From the NCBI GenBank assembly GCA_964458575.1, contig CAYWMD010000002.1, forward strand, positions 1 to 64,000: a DNA stretch of 64,000 bases, written 5' to 3'. Shown piece after piece: positions 52,539 through 60,498 of the stretch (the first letter of the stretch is position 1; each line of letters starts with the position of its first letter). The DNA is from CAYWMD01 sp964458575. GTDB lineage: Bacteria; Verrucomicrobiota; Verrucomicrobiia; Limisphaerales; JADLHS01. The notes under the pieces were generated by a model. The model was not told the DNA's origin. It did no database searches and worked only from the letters and a program-made list of their open reading frames with translations. A program made the position numbers and the translations under genes.

Positions 52539-53902
52539 TGAGCAAGACCCGCCAAGTGCTCGATCTGTTGCGCGATTATGAATCGCGCAACGTCACTTTC
52601 GTTGAGGCGGACGGCTCGTGGCCCATCGTTTGGGAACGCGCGAAGGGCGTTTACGTCTGGGACGCGGACGGCAAGAAGTATCTCGATCTGACGGCGGCAT
52701 TTGGCGTCGCAGCGGCGGGACACGCCAATCCCAAAGTAGTTGGCGCCGGCCAGCGGCAGATGGGGAGATTATTGCACGCGATGGGTGACGTTCATCCGCA
52801 CGCGCTAAAGGCGGAACTGGCGCGCGAATTGAGCCGGCTCACATTCGAGCGATGGTCCGTGGCTGCGAACGTGAGTTCGCGGCAAACCGAAAGCAAAAAA
52901 GATTTTAGCCGCGCTCTCACGAGCGCAGCCACGGGGAAAACCATTTTTTGCAATTCTGGTTTTGAGGCCGTGGAAGCGGCGTTGAAGACTGCGATGCTGA
53001 CCGCGGGCAAATACGGCGTGATTGCGTTTTCGGGCGCGTATCACGGGTTGGGCTACGGCGCGCTCAATGTCACACAACGTGAATTGTTTCGTTCCCCATT
53101 TCGCCTCCAGCTGCGCGAGTTCGCCAGCTTCGTCCCCTTCCCAACCAAACCAGCCGAACTCGCAGTCGTGGAAACGCTGGCCCGACGGCTTTTTCAGCGT
53201 GGTTGGGTGGGAGCGATTCTCGTCGAACCGGTTCAAGCACGCGGTGGGATCAACGTCCCGCCGCCGGGCTTCCTGCGTCTCCTGCGCCGGCTTTGCGATG
53301 AGCATAAGGCATTGCTGATTCTCGACGAGATTTACACCGGGTTTGGCCGCACGGGAAAATGGTTCGCGTGCGAGCACGAAGGCGTGGTGCCCGATTTGAT
53401 TTGCCTGGGCAAGGCGCTGACGGGTGGCTTTCCACTCTCGGCGTGTGTGGGTCGCGCGGACGTGATGGACGCCGCATGGCCTACGTCCACGGGCGAGGCG
53501 ATTCACACCAGTACGTTCCTCGGCCATCCGGTCGGCTGTGCAGTGGCTTTGGCGCAAATCGCCGAAATCAAACGACTCAAACTTGTGGAGCGGAGCGCAC
53601 GGCTGGGTGAGTTTCTTCGCGACCAACTCCAATCGGTAATCGGCAACCGGCAACCGGCAATGTCCGTGCGCGGCCTTGGATTGATGGCGGGGATCGAGTT
53701 GCGCTGTGCGGACGGGAAGCCGGACACGGAGACGACGTTGCGCGTCATCAAGGCGATGTTGCATCGCGGTTACCTCCTGCTGCCGGAAGGCGAGCACAGC
53801 AACGTTATCAGCTTCACGTCGCCACTGACGATCACGGAAGCGCAGTTGTGTGCGACTGCGAACGAACTGGAAAACATCCTAACCGCAGATGAACGCAGAT
53901 AA
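52538..53902 (+). CDS. Class III PLP aminotransferase with a repeat-derived insertion
   Basis: About 454 residues from a GTG that has GAGGAG upstream and overlaps queE by one base. Fold type I aminotransferase of the ornithine/acetylornithine/4-aminobutyrate class: FGVAAAGHANP, FCNSGFEAVEAALK, LILDEIYTGFGRTG with the PLP-ring Asp, and the PLP lysine Lys292 in LGKALTGGFPLSA. Residues about 107-133 (SVAANVSSRQTESKKDFSRA and following) interrupt the segment before FCNSG and are coded by an inverted repeat. Four heptamers at 53632-53659 code for another odd loop. The last few codons and the TAA come from a third repeat (53881-53963). The substrate is unknown. Confidence 0.92.
   Translation: MSKTRQVLDLLRDYESRNVTFVEADGSWPIVWERAKGVYVWDADGKKYLDLTAAFGVAAAGHANPKVVGAGQRQMGRLLHAMGDVHPHALKAELARELSRLTFERWSVAANVSSRQTESKKDFSRALTSAATGKTIFCNSGFEAVEAALKTAMLTAGKYGVIAFSGAYHGLGYGALNVTQRELFRSPFRLQLREFASFVPFPTKPAELAVVETLARRLFQRGWVGAILVEPVQARGGINVPPPGFLRLLRRLCDEHKALLILDEIYTGFGRTGKWFACEHEGVVPDLICLGKALTGGFPLSACVGRADVMDAAWPTSTGEAIHTSTFLGHPVGCAVALAQIAEIKRLKLVERSARLGEFLRDQLQSVIGNRQPAMSVRGLGLMAGIELRCADGKPDTETTLRVIKAMLHRGYLLLPEGEHSNVISFTSPLTITEAQLCATANELENILTADERR
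52857..52934. repeat. In-frame inverted repeat inside the aminotransferase gene, family G
   Basis: Left arm 52857-52883 and right arm 52908-52934 are reverse complements over 27 bases with four mismatches (core GGCTGCG...CGCAGCC). The right arm is nearly identical to the arms of the intergenic copy at 55341-55411. Confidence 0.93.
53632..53659 (+). repeat. Four heptamers inside the aminotransferase gene
   Basis: ATCGGTA-ATCGGCA-ACCGGCA-ACCGGCA in tandem (28 bases) code for VIGNRQPA just before the conserved RGLGLMAGIEL block. It resembles the heptamer run in queE in type, not sequence. Confidence 0.75.
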
Positions 53903-53963
53903 CATTCTCCATCCGGAAAACCGGTGTCTTTCCATCTGCGTCCATCTGCGTCCATCCGCGGTT
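53881..53963. repeat. Inverted repeat, family F (10-bp period arms) spanning the aminotransferase stop
   Basis: The left arm AACCGCAGATGAACGCAGAT (53881-53900) and right arm 53934-53963, made of ATCTGCGTCC units, are reverse complements. The element provides the last codons and stop of the aminotransferase gene and ends 15 bases before the ksgA ATG. Confidence 0.92.
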
Positions 53964-53977
53964 TCAATTCTTCGCCG

Positions 53978-54856
53978 ATGAAACTCTCCGAAATGCGCGA
54001 GGTGCTGGCGGCGAGAGATATTCAACTCACGAAATCCCTCGGCCAGAATTTTCTGCACGACGGCAATCAACTGCGGCGGATCGTTGAGTCGGCGGAACTC
54101 ACGAAAACGGACAAGGTTTTGGAAATCGGGCCAGGACTGGGGCCGCTGACGGAATTGCTCTTGGAGCGGGCAGGGGAGATTTTGGCCATCGAGAAGGATG
54201 CCCGATTGGTCGAGGTGCTGCGCGAGCGATTCAAAACCCTCACCCCATCCCTCTCCTCATCGGATGGGGAGAGGGTGACCGATAGGTCGGGTGAGGGGAA
54301 ATTGAAATTGTTGCACGACGACGCACTGGAGTTTTTGAAACGCGAGCCGCGCGATTGGAGCAAATGGAAACTTGTGGCGAATCTGCCTTACTCGGTGGCG
54401 TCACCCATTTTGGTGGAACTGGCGCAATCGCCCAAACGCCCGGAGCGAATGGTGGTCACCTTGCAGTTGGAAGTCGCAAAACGTCTCATGGCTGGCCCGG
54501 GCGAGAAGGATTTCGGCGTGCTCAGCTTGCTGGTGCAATTAGATTATGAACCGTGCGGCTCCTTCAAAATTCCCGGCAGTTGCTTTTTCCCTGTGCCGGA
54601 CGTGGATTCCGCTTGCGTCATGCTCGTGCGGCGTGCCGGGCCATTGCTTGCCGATGTCCATCGAGAAGTGTTTGTCCGGATTGTGAAGCGCGCCTTTTCC
54701 CAACGCCGCAAGATGATGTTGAAGTTGCTGAAGCAGGATTGGCCGGAGCAAAAGCTGACCAGCACCTTCGCCGCTTTGAAACTCTCGCCGCAAGTTCGGG
54801 CCGAAGCCCTGAACTTGGAATCCTTCATAACTTTGACCAAATTGCTGACCGCATGA
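53978..54856 (+). CDS. ksgA: 16S rRNA dimethyladenosine transferase KsgA/RsmA with an insertion
   Basis: About 292 residues. Dimethylates two adjacent adenosines near the 3' end of 16S rRNA using SAM. Visible: KSLGQNFLHD, motif I VLEIGPGLGPLTELLLE, AIEKD, the catalytic VANLPYSVASP (NLPY, 135-138), and VRIVKRAFSQRRKMM. Between RERFK and LKLLHDDALEF lie about 20 extra residues (88-107) coded by a palindromic repeat of family B type. The ATG at 53978 removes upstream codons that lie in repeat F. The stop overlaps the next ATG by four bases. Confidence 0.95.
   Translation: MKLSEMREVLAARDIQLTKSLGQNFLHDGNQLRRIVESAELTKTDKVLEIGPGLGPLTELLLERAGEILAIEKDARLVEVLRERFKTLTPSLSSSDGERVTDRSGEGKLKLLHDDALEFLKREPRDWSKWKLVANLPYSVASPILVELAQSPKRPERMVVTLQLEVAKRLMAGPGEKDFGVLSLLVQLDYEPCGSFKIPGSCFFPVPDVDSACVMLVRRAGPLLADVHREVFVRIVKRAFSQRRKMMLKLLKQDWPEQKLTSTFAALKLSPQVRAEALNLESFITLTKLLTA
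54238..54299. repeat. In-frame palindromic insertion inside ksgA, family B type
   Basis: CCCTCACCCC (54238-54247) at the left end and GGGTGAGGGG at the right end (about 54290-54299) pair imperfectly, with an inner hairpin CCCTCTCC/GGAGAGGG (54250-54257 and 54268-54275). It codes for a polar loop in a surface position after the SAM-binding Asp strand. Confidence 0.85.
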
Positions 54857-55356
54857 CCGAAGAATATTTTGATGTCGTTAATGAACGCGACGAGGTGGTG
54901 GATCGCCAACCGCGAAGTGTGGTTCACCGAACAGGATTGAAACATCGCGCGACGCACGTGCTGGTGTTTAATGCGCGCGGCGAAGTGTTTTTGCAAAAGC
55001 GTTCGATGAAGAAGGACCGGCAGCCGGGGGTGTGGGATTCCTCGGCGTCCGGTCATGTGGACAGCGGCGAGGATTACGACACTTCCGCGGTGCGCGAGCT
55101 GCGCGAGGAAATCGGGCTGACGGCGACCGAACCGCTGGAACGGCTTTTCAAGATCAACGCCGGTGAAGCAACGGACCAGGAATTTGTCTGGGTGTATCGC
55201 TGCCGGCACGACGGGCCGTTTGAGCTAAACCCGGATGAAATTGATGAAGGCGGCTGGTTCGCGCCGGCAAAGGTCACCAGTTGGATGAAGGAACGGCCGC
55301 AGGATTTTGCGACGGCGTTGTTGTTTATTTGGAAACGACTGTGGCTGCGCTCGTGA
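54853..55356 (+). CDS. Nudix hydrolase of the IDI/YfcD-like branch
   Basis: 167 residues. A complete Nudix box is present: Gly67 then five residues, Glu73, seven residues, REL-REEIGL at 81-89, matching GX5EX7REUXEEXGU. The N-terminus YFDVVNERDEVVDRQPRS is of the type seen in YfcD-like and isopentenyl-diphosphate-isomerase-like members, so a diphosphate-linked substrate is likely. The start overlaps the ksgA stop (ATGA). The final residues RLWLRS and the TGA are provided by the left arm of a family G repeat. Confidence 0.9.
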   Translation: MTEEYFDVVNERDEVVDRQPRSVVHRTGLKHRATHVLVFNARGEVFLQKRSMKKDRQPGVWDSSASGHVDSGEDYDTSAVRELREEIGLTATEPLERLFKINAGEATDQEFVWVYRCRHDGPFELNPDEIDEGGWFAPAKVTSWMKERPQDFATALLFIWKRLWLRS

Positions 55357-55411
55357 GAGCGCGGCTATTCTTGGACGAGCTTGTCAGCCGCGTTCTCACG
55401 AACGCAGCCAC
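55341..55411. repeat. Inverted repeat, family G, overlapping the Nudix gene 3' end
   Basis: Left arm 55341-55366 and right arm 55386-55411 are reverse complements over 26 bases with two mismatches. The arms match those of the intragenic copy at 52857-52934. It ends four bases before the stop of the convergent VOC gene. Confidence 0.93.
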
Positions 55412-55414
55412 GAA

Positions 55415-55810
55415 TCAGCGTACCTTCGACTCGGCGGTGCGCTCGACGAGGTGGAGCAGATTCCCATCGGGGTCTTCGAAGTAGAGCACGCGCCCACCGC
55501 CGCCCGCCGAACCGATCTCGGCGGTGAACTTTACCCCGCGCTGTTCCAACGTCCCTCGCGCCTTTTCAATCGAGTCCACCCGCACGGCCACATGACGAAA
55601 CCCGGCGAGCTTGTTGTCCGCCGTTTCCTTGAGCGACGAGTTAGCCTGGTAGATTTCCAGCGAGACACCCCCGGGCAGTTGCACGAAATAACAACCCGGC
55701 GTTTTACCGTCGTGGAAAATCATTTTGCCGTCGAGCGTGCGCACATACCAATCCTTTGTCACGACCGGGTCGCGCGCCGGCAGGCCGAGATGTTCGATTG
55801 AAAAGTTCAT
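55415..55810 (-). CDS. VOC-family (glyoxalase/bleomycin resistance-like) protein
   Basis: 131 residues from ATG 55810. Two beta-alpha-beta-beta-beta halves: NFSIEHLGLPARDP with a metal His, GGVSLEIYQ with Glu, FRHVAVRVDSIEKA with the second-half His, and VLYFEDPDGNLLHLVER with the late Glu. Probably binds a divalent metal and acts on a small molecule; substrate unknown. Convergent with the Nudix gene. Confidence 0.9.
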   Translation of the reverse strand: MNFSIEHLGLPARDPVVTKDWYVRTLDGKMIFHDGKTPGCYFVQLPGGVSLEIYQANSSLKETADNKLAGFRHVAVRVDSIEKARGTLEQRGVKFTAEIGSAGGGGRVLYFEDPDGNLLHLVERTAESKVR

Positions 55811-55868
55811 GGGGAGATTAGAACAACAATCGCCGGACAATACACGAAATTTCCACCTCGGGTCAGTA

Positions 55869-55889
55869 CCTCTCCCACTGTGAGAGGGG
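55869..55889. repeat. Short family B hairpin
   Basis: CCTCTC (55869-55874) and GAGAGG (55883-55888) pair around a short loop, a small relative of the CTCTCCC family. It sits in the 295-base gap between the divergent-facing VOC gene start and the PQQ-like gene stop, which holds nothing else I can recognise. Confidence 0.5.
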
Positions 55890-56105
55890 ATAGCCCCCGT
55901 GCGTTTGTGTGCGTTTGTGATTGGCGAAGGATCATCGGGCAATTCCCGTCCCCCAAGTGTTCAAATGGCCGCTATTCACCCGCTTCCAGCGTGAGAAGGC
56001 TGGGGTGAGATTTCGCCCAAGGAACTTTTCGCGCATTGAACCTGGAGCCCGCTGCGGCCCCGCGAGCGGTCCAATTCTGCGGAGGGATAACGCATGGACA
56101 AATCG

Positions 56106-57491
56106 CTACTTGCTCGCAATGCAGTAAAGACTTTCCCGCCCGCGTATGAAAAGCTCCTTGTCCACCATTGCGATGGATGCGTCCGTGTGGTCCTCCAGTT
56201 TGTTGGTGGCAAGGATTTCCAGCTTTGGAGCCTTTTTCAGCACCAGACACGTGCCATCGCGACCCAGCACGTAAACGCGGTCTTTCGCAGCGACCGGCGA
56301 TGCGTAGATCTCGCGGATGCCTTCCAACCGCTCGGCCGCGAAATGGGGTTTGCCGGTTTTCTTGTCGAAACACGACAGGATGCCGCTGTTCACCTTGCCA
56401 ACATAAAGCAGATCGTCCACCAAAAGCGGTGACGGCACATAAGGCGTGTCCCGGTCGTAATTCCAGCGAATCGCGTCCGTGCCGGTCAAGTCGCCCGTCC
56501 GACCGAGCGCAATCGCAAACAACGCGCTGCCGCGGAAGCCGCTGGTGACATAAACGGTGTCGGTGTCGGCCACCGGACTGGGAATGGCGTTGGCCGTCTG
56601 ACCGGCGCACGACCAAAGTTCCTTGCCCGTGGCCAGGTCATAACTGCGCACCTTGCGCGTGGCGTTCACAATCACCTGCGCCTTGCCGCCGTGTTCAACG
56701 ATCAGCGGCGTGGACCAGGTGGTATCCTCGTCCCGGGTATTCTTCCACAGCTGGTTGCCCGTGCGTTTGTCGAGCGCGACGAAAAAGTCATTGTCCCGTT
56801 CGTCATCCCAGTTGATAACCAGCGTGTCGCCGTGCAGGGCCGGCGAACCGCCCTCGCCGAAACTGTTGCGCGTTTGCATCTGCCCAAATTCCTTCGACCA
56901 TTTCAAGTTGCCGTCCAGGTCGTAGCAATGGAGTCCGCGCGACCCGAAAAATGCGTAAATGAACCGGCCATCGGTAATCGGTGACGCGGAGGCGAAGGTG
57001 TTGTTCGGCTGACGCCCCTCATGCGGCACTTCCTCGCGCGCGACTTTCTGCCAGAGCGTTTTGCCCGTGGCCCGGTCAAGACAAAGCACGACAAACTGGT
57101 ATTTCTCCGTCGGCTTCTCGGAACGCCCGAAGCCGCCCGGGCCGCGGCGCCGCCGTTCGCCGTCCGGCGGCGGTTCTGCGGGAGGAGGTGCGGGCGTTGC
57201 CGCCGGTTTGGCTTCGGTCTTCTGCCCGGTCGCAACCGCCGTGAGAATAAAAATTCGATTCCCCCAGATGACGGGCGTCGCATCGCCTTCGCCGGGAATT
57301 TTGACCTTCCACTTTACATTTTTGCTGTCGCTCCATTCCAATGGCGGATCGGCCTCAGGTGCCAGGCCGTTCGCCAGCGGCCCGCGCCACTGGGGCCAGT
57401 TGCGCAGCGCTTCGGCGGCTTCGGCGGCGGGTGCGGGACGCTGGACGAGGCTGAACGCGAGGAGTCCGAGGACAAAAGACATTTTTTTCAT
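56106..57491 (-). CDS. PQQ-like beta-propeller repeat protein, secreted
   Basis: About 461 residues from ATG 57491, giving a signal peptide (MKKMSFVLGLLAFSLVQRPA). Blades of the PQQ/outer-membrane-assembly type: NWPQWRGPLANGLAPE, VPVIWGN-like start of blade 2 (TPVIWGNRIFILTA), FVVLCLDRATGKTLWQK, FVALDKRTGNQLWKN and VRSYDLATGKELWS. A Pro/Gly/Arg-rich insert (GERRRRGPGGFGRSE) splits blade 2. This WPQWRGP type is abundant in Planctomycetota and Verrucomicrobiota and is of unknown role. Divergent from the DUF3604 gene. Confidence 0.88.
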   Translation of the reverse strand: MKKMSFVLGLLAFSLVQRPAPAAEAAEALRNWPQWRGPLANGLAPEADPPLEWSDSKNVKWKVKIPGEGDATPVIWGNRIFILTAVATGQKTEAKPAATPAPPPAEPPPDGERRRRGPGGFGRSEKPTEKYQFVVLCLDRATGKTLWQKVAREEVPHEGRQPNNTFASASPITDGRFIYAFFGSRGLHCYDLDGNLKWSKEFGQMQTRNSFGEGGSPALHGDTLVINWDDERDNDFFVALDKRTGNQLWKNTRDEDTTWSTPLIVEHGGKAQVIVNATRKVRSYDLATGKELWSCAGQTANAIPSPVADTDTVYVTSGFRGSALFAIALGRTGDLTGTDAIRWNYDRDTPYVPSPLLVDDLLYVGKVNSGILSCFDKKTGKPHFAAERLEGIREIYASPVAAKDRVYVLGRDGTCLVLKKAPKLEILATNKLEDHTDASIAMVDKELFIRGRESLYCIASK

Positions 57492-57610
57492 AGGCTCATG
57501 GGCGGTTGCTGTGCAATTACAGTTACGGGAACTCGGCATTTGCGCAAGCCGATAGCGCAAAAATCCTTTTCACTTGGCCCGCCCATTGCATGCGCCATAA
57601 TGGACAAATC

Positions 57611-60184
57611 ATGAATCAGCTTTCACGTGCGATTGCCGTCGTCATTGTCACACTGGTCGCGATCACTTTTGGCTGGATTGCCATCTCGGCCGAGAAGCAA
57701 CCGGCGGCGAAGAAGAAAGCCGCCAAACGTCCGGCGGCAACGGCGCCGGAAGTCGCGTTGCCCTCGCCCCTGGGAGAACGATGGGAACTCACGGACGCCA
57801 AACTGCACCGCGACTTCCCGGCGATGGCTCTGGATGCGGTGGGCACGGCGTGGATCGCTTTCATCGAACACGACGGCCAGGCGGATGTGCTCAAGCTTGC
57901 GCGCAAATCGGCGGCGGGCCTGGAAACGGTCGCGACCCTGTCTGAACCGGGCATGATCCATCAACCCGCCATCGCTTGCGCGGGCGACGGCTCGGTCTGG
58001 ACTTTTTGGGGACAGGTGGATGAACGAAACATAGTCACGTTGCGCGCGCGCCGTTTTGCCGACGGCAAACCCGACGCGCCGATCACACTCGCATCGTCGG
58101 AGGCCAGCGATACTTTTGCCGACGCGCGCACGGACCACGCCGGGCGCATTTGGGTTGTATGGCAATCGTTGCGCCGCGGCCAGGGCGACATTCTCACACG
58201 CTGGCTTGACCCGAAATCGGGCAAGTGGTCGAAGGAGTTTGCAGTCAGCAAACCCGAGGGCGGCAATTGGGAGCCGCGCCTCGCCTTCGACGGTCGCGAT
58301 GGCGCGTGGGTGGTGTTCGATTCGTCGCGCGGCGGGGAGTTCAATCTCTACCTGGCCCGCGTCGGTTTGAACGGCAGCGCGGAGGAACAACAGATCACGA
58401 GTTCACCCGAATACGAAGCGCGGGCGAGCATCGCCGCAACGAAGGATGGCAAAACACTCTGGATCGCCGCCGAACGCGGGCGGCGGCAATGGGGACTGGA
58501 TTTGCGCCGGCACGGCGGCGATACCGGGCTCAACGGCGAAAAGCGAATCCTGCTCGGGAGCTTCGACATCGGGTCAGCCAAATTCACCGAAGTTCCAGTC
58601 CCAACGAGTGGAAAACCCGCACCCCGCACTGCCGTCGAAGTGAATCTGCCGGAGCTGGCCACCGATGCCGCCGGAAATCCGTGGCTCGCCTTCCGTTACT
58701 ACCACCAAAACCGATGGCTGATCGCGGTGACCAAATACGACGCGGAGGAAAAATCATGGGCGCAGCCGATGGAAGTGCCGGACAGCGCGTTCGGGCAGGA
58801 TCGGCATTGCACGCTCACACGCCAAGGCGACAATTTCCTGCTTTGCTGGGCAAGCGACAAACGCACCGACAAGACCGTGCGTGTTGCCGGTGTTTATCTC
58901 GCGGTGTTGGCGCCAAAGTTTACGCCCTATGAGAACCGTTCCGGACGCATCACGATGCTGGCCGAGCCGACGCCATACATAAATCCCGTCACGCCCGAAC
59001 GTCCGCGCGACCAGCATCACACCTGGAACATCGGTGGGAAGAAATACCGCCTCGTGTTCGGGGACCTGCATCGGCACACGGACTTCTCCAACTGCCGCAC
59101 GGGCATGGACGGCTGCGTGCTGGAACATTTCCGCTACGCCTACGACATGGCCGCGCTGGATTTCATGGGCACATCCGACCACACGGATATTGCGAAAAAA
59201 CTCGACCCCTACGAATGGTGGCAGACAGCGCGCATGGTGGACGTGTTTTATGCACCAGGGAAATTCAACTCGCTCTACGCCTACGAACGCGAACAGGTTT
59301 ATCCGTGGGGCCATCGCAATGTCATCTTCGCCCAACGCGGCGGGCCGATTGTCTATATCAAGCGCGATCTTTACCAGGCGTCACCGTGGCAGGCGCTTTA
59401 TCCGGTGGCGGACGGCGAAAAGGAAATCACACCGATGGAACTCTGGGGCGTGCTGCGCCAATACGGCAAGCCGGTCGCCGTCATCAGCCACACCGGCGCG
59501 ACGGCGATGGGGACGGATTGGGACAAATACGATCGAATTGACGGCACGCTGGAGAACACGGTGGAAATTTACCAGGGCGCGCGCGTGAGTTACGAAGGTC
59601 TTGGTGCGCCGCAACCGACGGTCGGCTTGCGCGTCGGCGATCCTTACAACCCCGACGCCAAATCGGAGGCGGTCATTCCCGCGCCGCCGGCGGCGATCGA
59701 GGATTTTGGAAAGGAACGCAACAACGGCGTCTATCAACACGCGCTCGCGCGCGGCCACAAGCTCGGGGTTTTCGCCAGTTCGGATCACGTTTCGACCCAT
59801 ACGTCGTTTGGCGGCGTGTATGTGGAGGACTTCACCCGCGAAGGAATCGTCGAAGGTCTGCGCGCCCGCCGCAGCATCGCGGCTACGGACAAAATCTTCG
59901 TCGAGTTCAGCTGCAACGGCCAGCCGATGGGCTCGGTGTTTGAAGCGACGGAGAACCCGGAAATGAAATTTGCCGTGAACGGCACGGCCACAATCAAGCG
60001 CGTCACGCTGGTGCGCAACGAGAAGAATTACCAGGTTTGGGAACCAAGCCAGCGCGAGTTCCGGGAAACGTTCACGGATTCCACCCCACTGACCGGCGAA
60101 AACCGCTACTATCTGCGCGTCGAGCAAGCCGACGGCAACATGGCGTGGTCCTCGCCGGTGTGGGTGACGATTAAGGCGAATTAG
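57611..60184 (+). CDS. DUF3604-domain protein, exported
   Basis: About 857 residues with an N-terminal anchor or signal (AIAVVIVTLVAITFGWIAIS). The first half is a repeat region resembling a propeller (WVVWQSLRRGQGDI, WLAFRYYHQNRW). The second half is DUF3604, a PHP-like metal-dependent fold: YRLVFGDLHRHTDFSNC, DFMGTSDHTD, AVISHTGATAMG and GVFASSDHVSTH carry the His/Asp ligands. A phosphoesterase or other metallo-hydrolase activity is likely but untested. A small membrane protein gene follows 15 bases after. Confidence 0.88.
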   Translation: MNQLSRAIAVVIVTLVAITFGWIAISAEKQPAAKKKAAKRPAATAPEVALPSPLGERWELTDAKLHRDFPAMALDAVGTAWIAFIEHDGQADVLKLARKSAAGLETVATLSEPGMIHQPAIACAGDGSVWTFWGQVDERNIVTLRARRFADGKPDAPITLASSEASDTFADARTDHAGRIWVVWQSLRRGQGDILTRWLDPKSGKWSKEFAVSKPEGGNWEPRLAFDGRDGAWVVFDSSRGGEFNLYLARVGLNGSAEEQQITSSPEYEARASIAATKDGKTLWIAAERGRRQWGLDLRRHGGDTGLNGEKRILLGSFDIGSAKFTEVPVPTSGKPAPRTAVEVNLPELATDAAGNPWLAFRYYHQNRWLIAVTKYDAEEKSWAQPMEVPDSAFGQDRHCTLTRQGDNFLLCWASDKRTDKTVRVAGVYLAVLAPKFTPYENRSGRITMLAEPTPYINPVTPERPRDQHHTWNIGGKKYRLVFGDLHRHTDFSNCRTGMDGCVLEHFRYAYDMAALDFMGTSDHTDIAKKLDPYEWWQTARMVDVFYAPGKFNSLYAYEREQVYPWGHRNVIFAQRGGPIVYIKRDLYQASPWQALYPVADGEKEITPMELWGVLRQYGKPVAVISHTGATAMGTDWDKYDRIDGTLENTVEIYQGARVSYEGLGAPQPTVGLRVGDPYNPDAKSEAVIPAPPAAIEDFGKERNNGVYQHALARGHKLGVFASSDHVSTHTSFGGVYVEDFTREGIVEGLRARRSIAATDKIFVEFSCNGQPMGSVFEATENPEMKFAVNGTATIKRVTLVRNEKNYQVWEPSQREFRETFTDSTPLTGENRYYLRVEQADGNMAWSSPVWVTIKAN

Positions 60185-60199
60185 CGTTCCATCACCATC

Positions 60200-60490
60200 A
60201 TGCCCGCGAGCATCGTTCAGGGACTATTCGAGGCTGTGCTTCAAGGTTTCCTGGAGATCGGATGCTATTTCATTGGTCGCATCGTCGTGCCGGTGATTTC
60301 GCTCGGGCGCTGGAAATGCGACCGCATCACGGCGAACACGCCGCGGCGGAAGCTTCGAGCCGCAGGTGTTTACCATTGGCGCGGCCAGCAGGTTTACCTG
60401 ACCGCTGAAGGGACACAATTGGTGGGCTTGGTCGCAATCCTCTTGGTCATTGGCGGAGGCGTCTTGACTTGGTACTTGAGCCGGGCGTGA
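60200..60490 (+). CDS. Small membrane protein of unknown function
   Basis: 96 residues. A hydrophobic N-terminal segment (IGCYFIGRIVVPVISLG) and a C-terminal helix (LVGLVAILLVIGGGVLTWYL) enclose a basic loop with KCDRITANTPRRKLR. I do not recognise the family. It starts 15 bases after the DUF3604 gene on the same strand and may share its transcript. Confidence 0.6.
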   Translation: MPASIVQGLFEAVLQGFLEIGCYFIGRIVVPVISLGRWKCDRITANTPRRKLRAAGVYHWRGQQVYLTAEGTQLVGLVAILLVIGGGVLTWYLSRA

Positions 60491-60498
60491 CTCGCACT

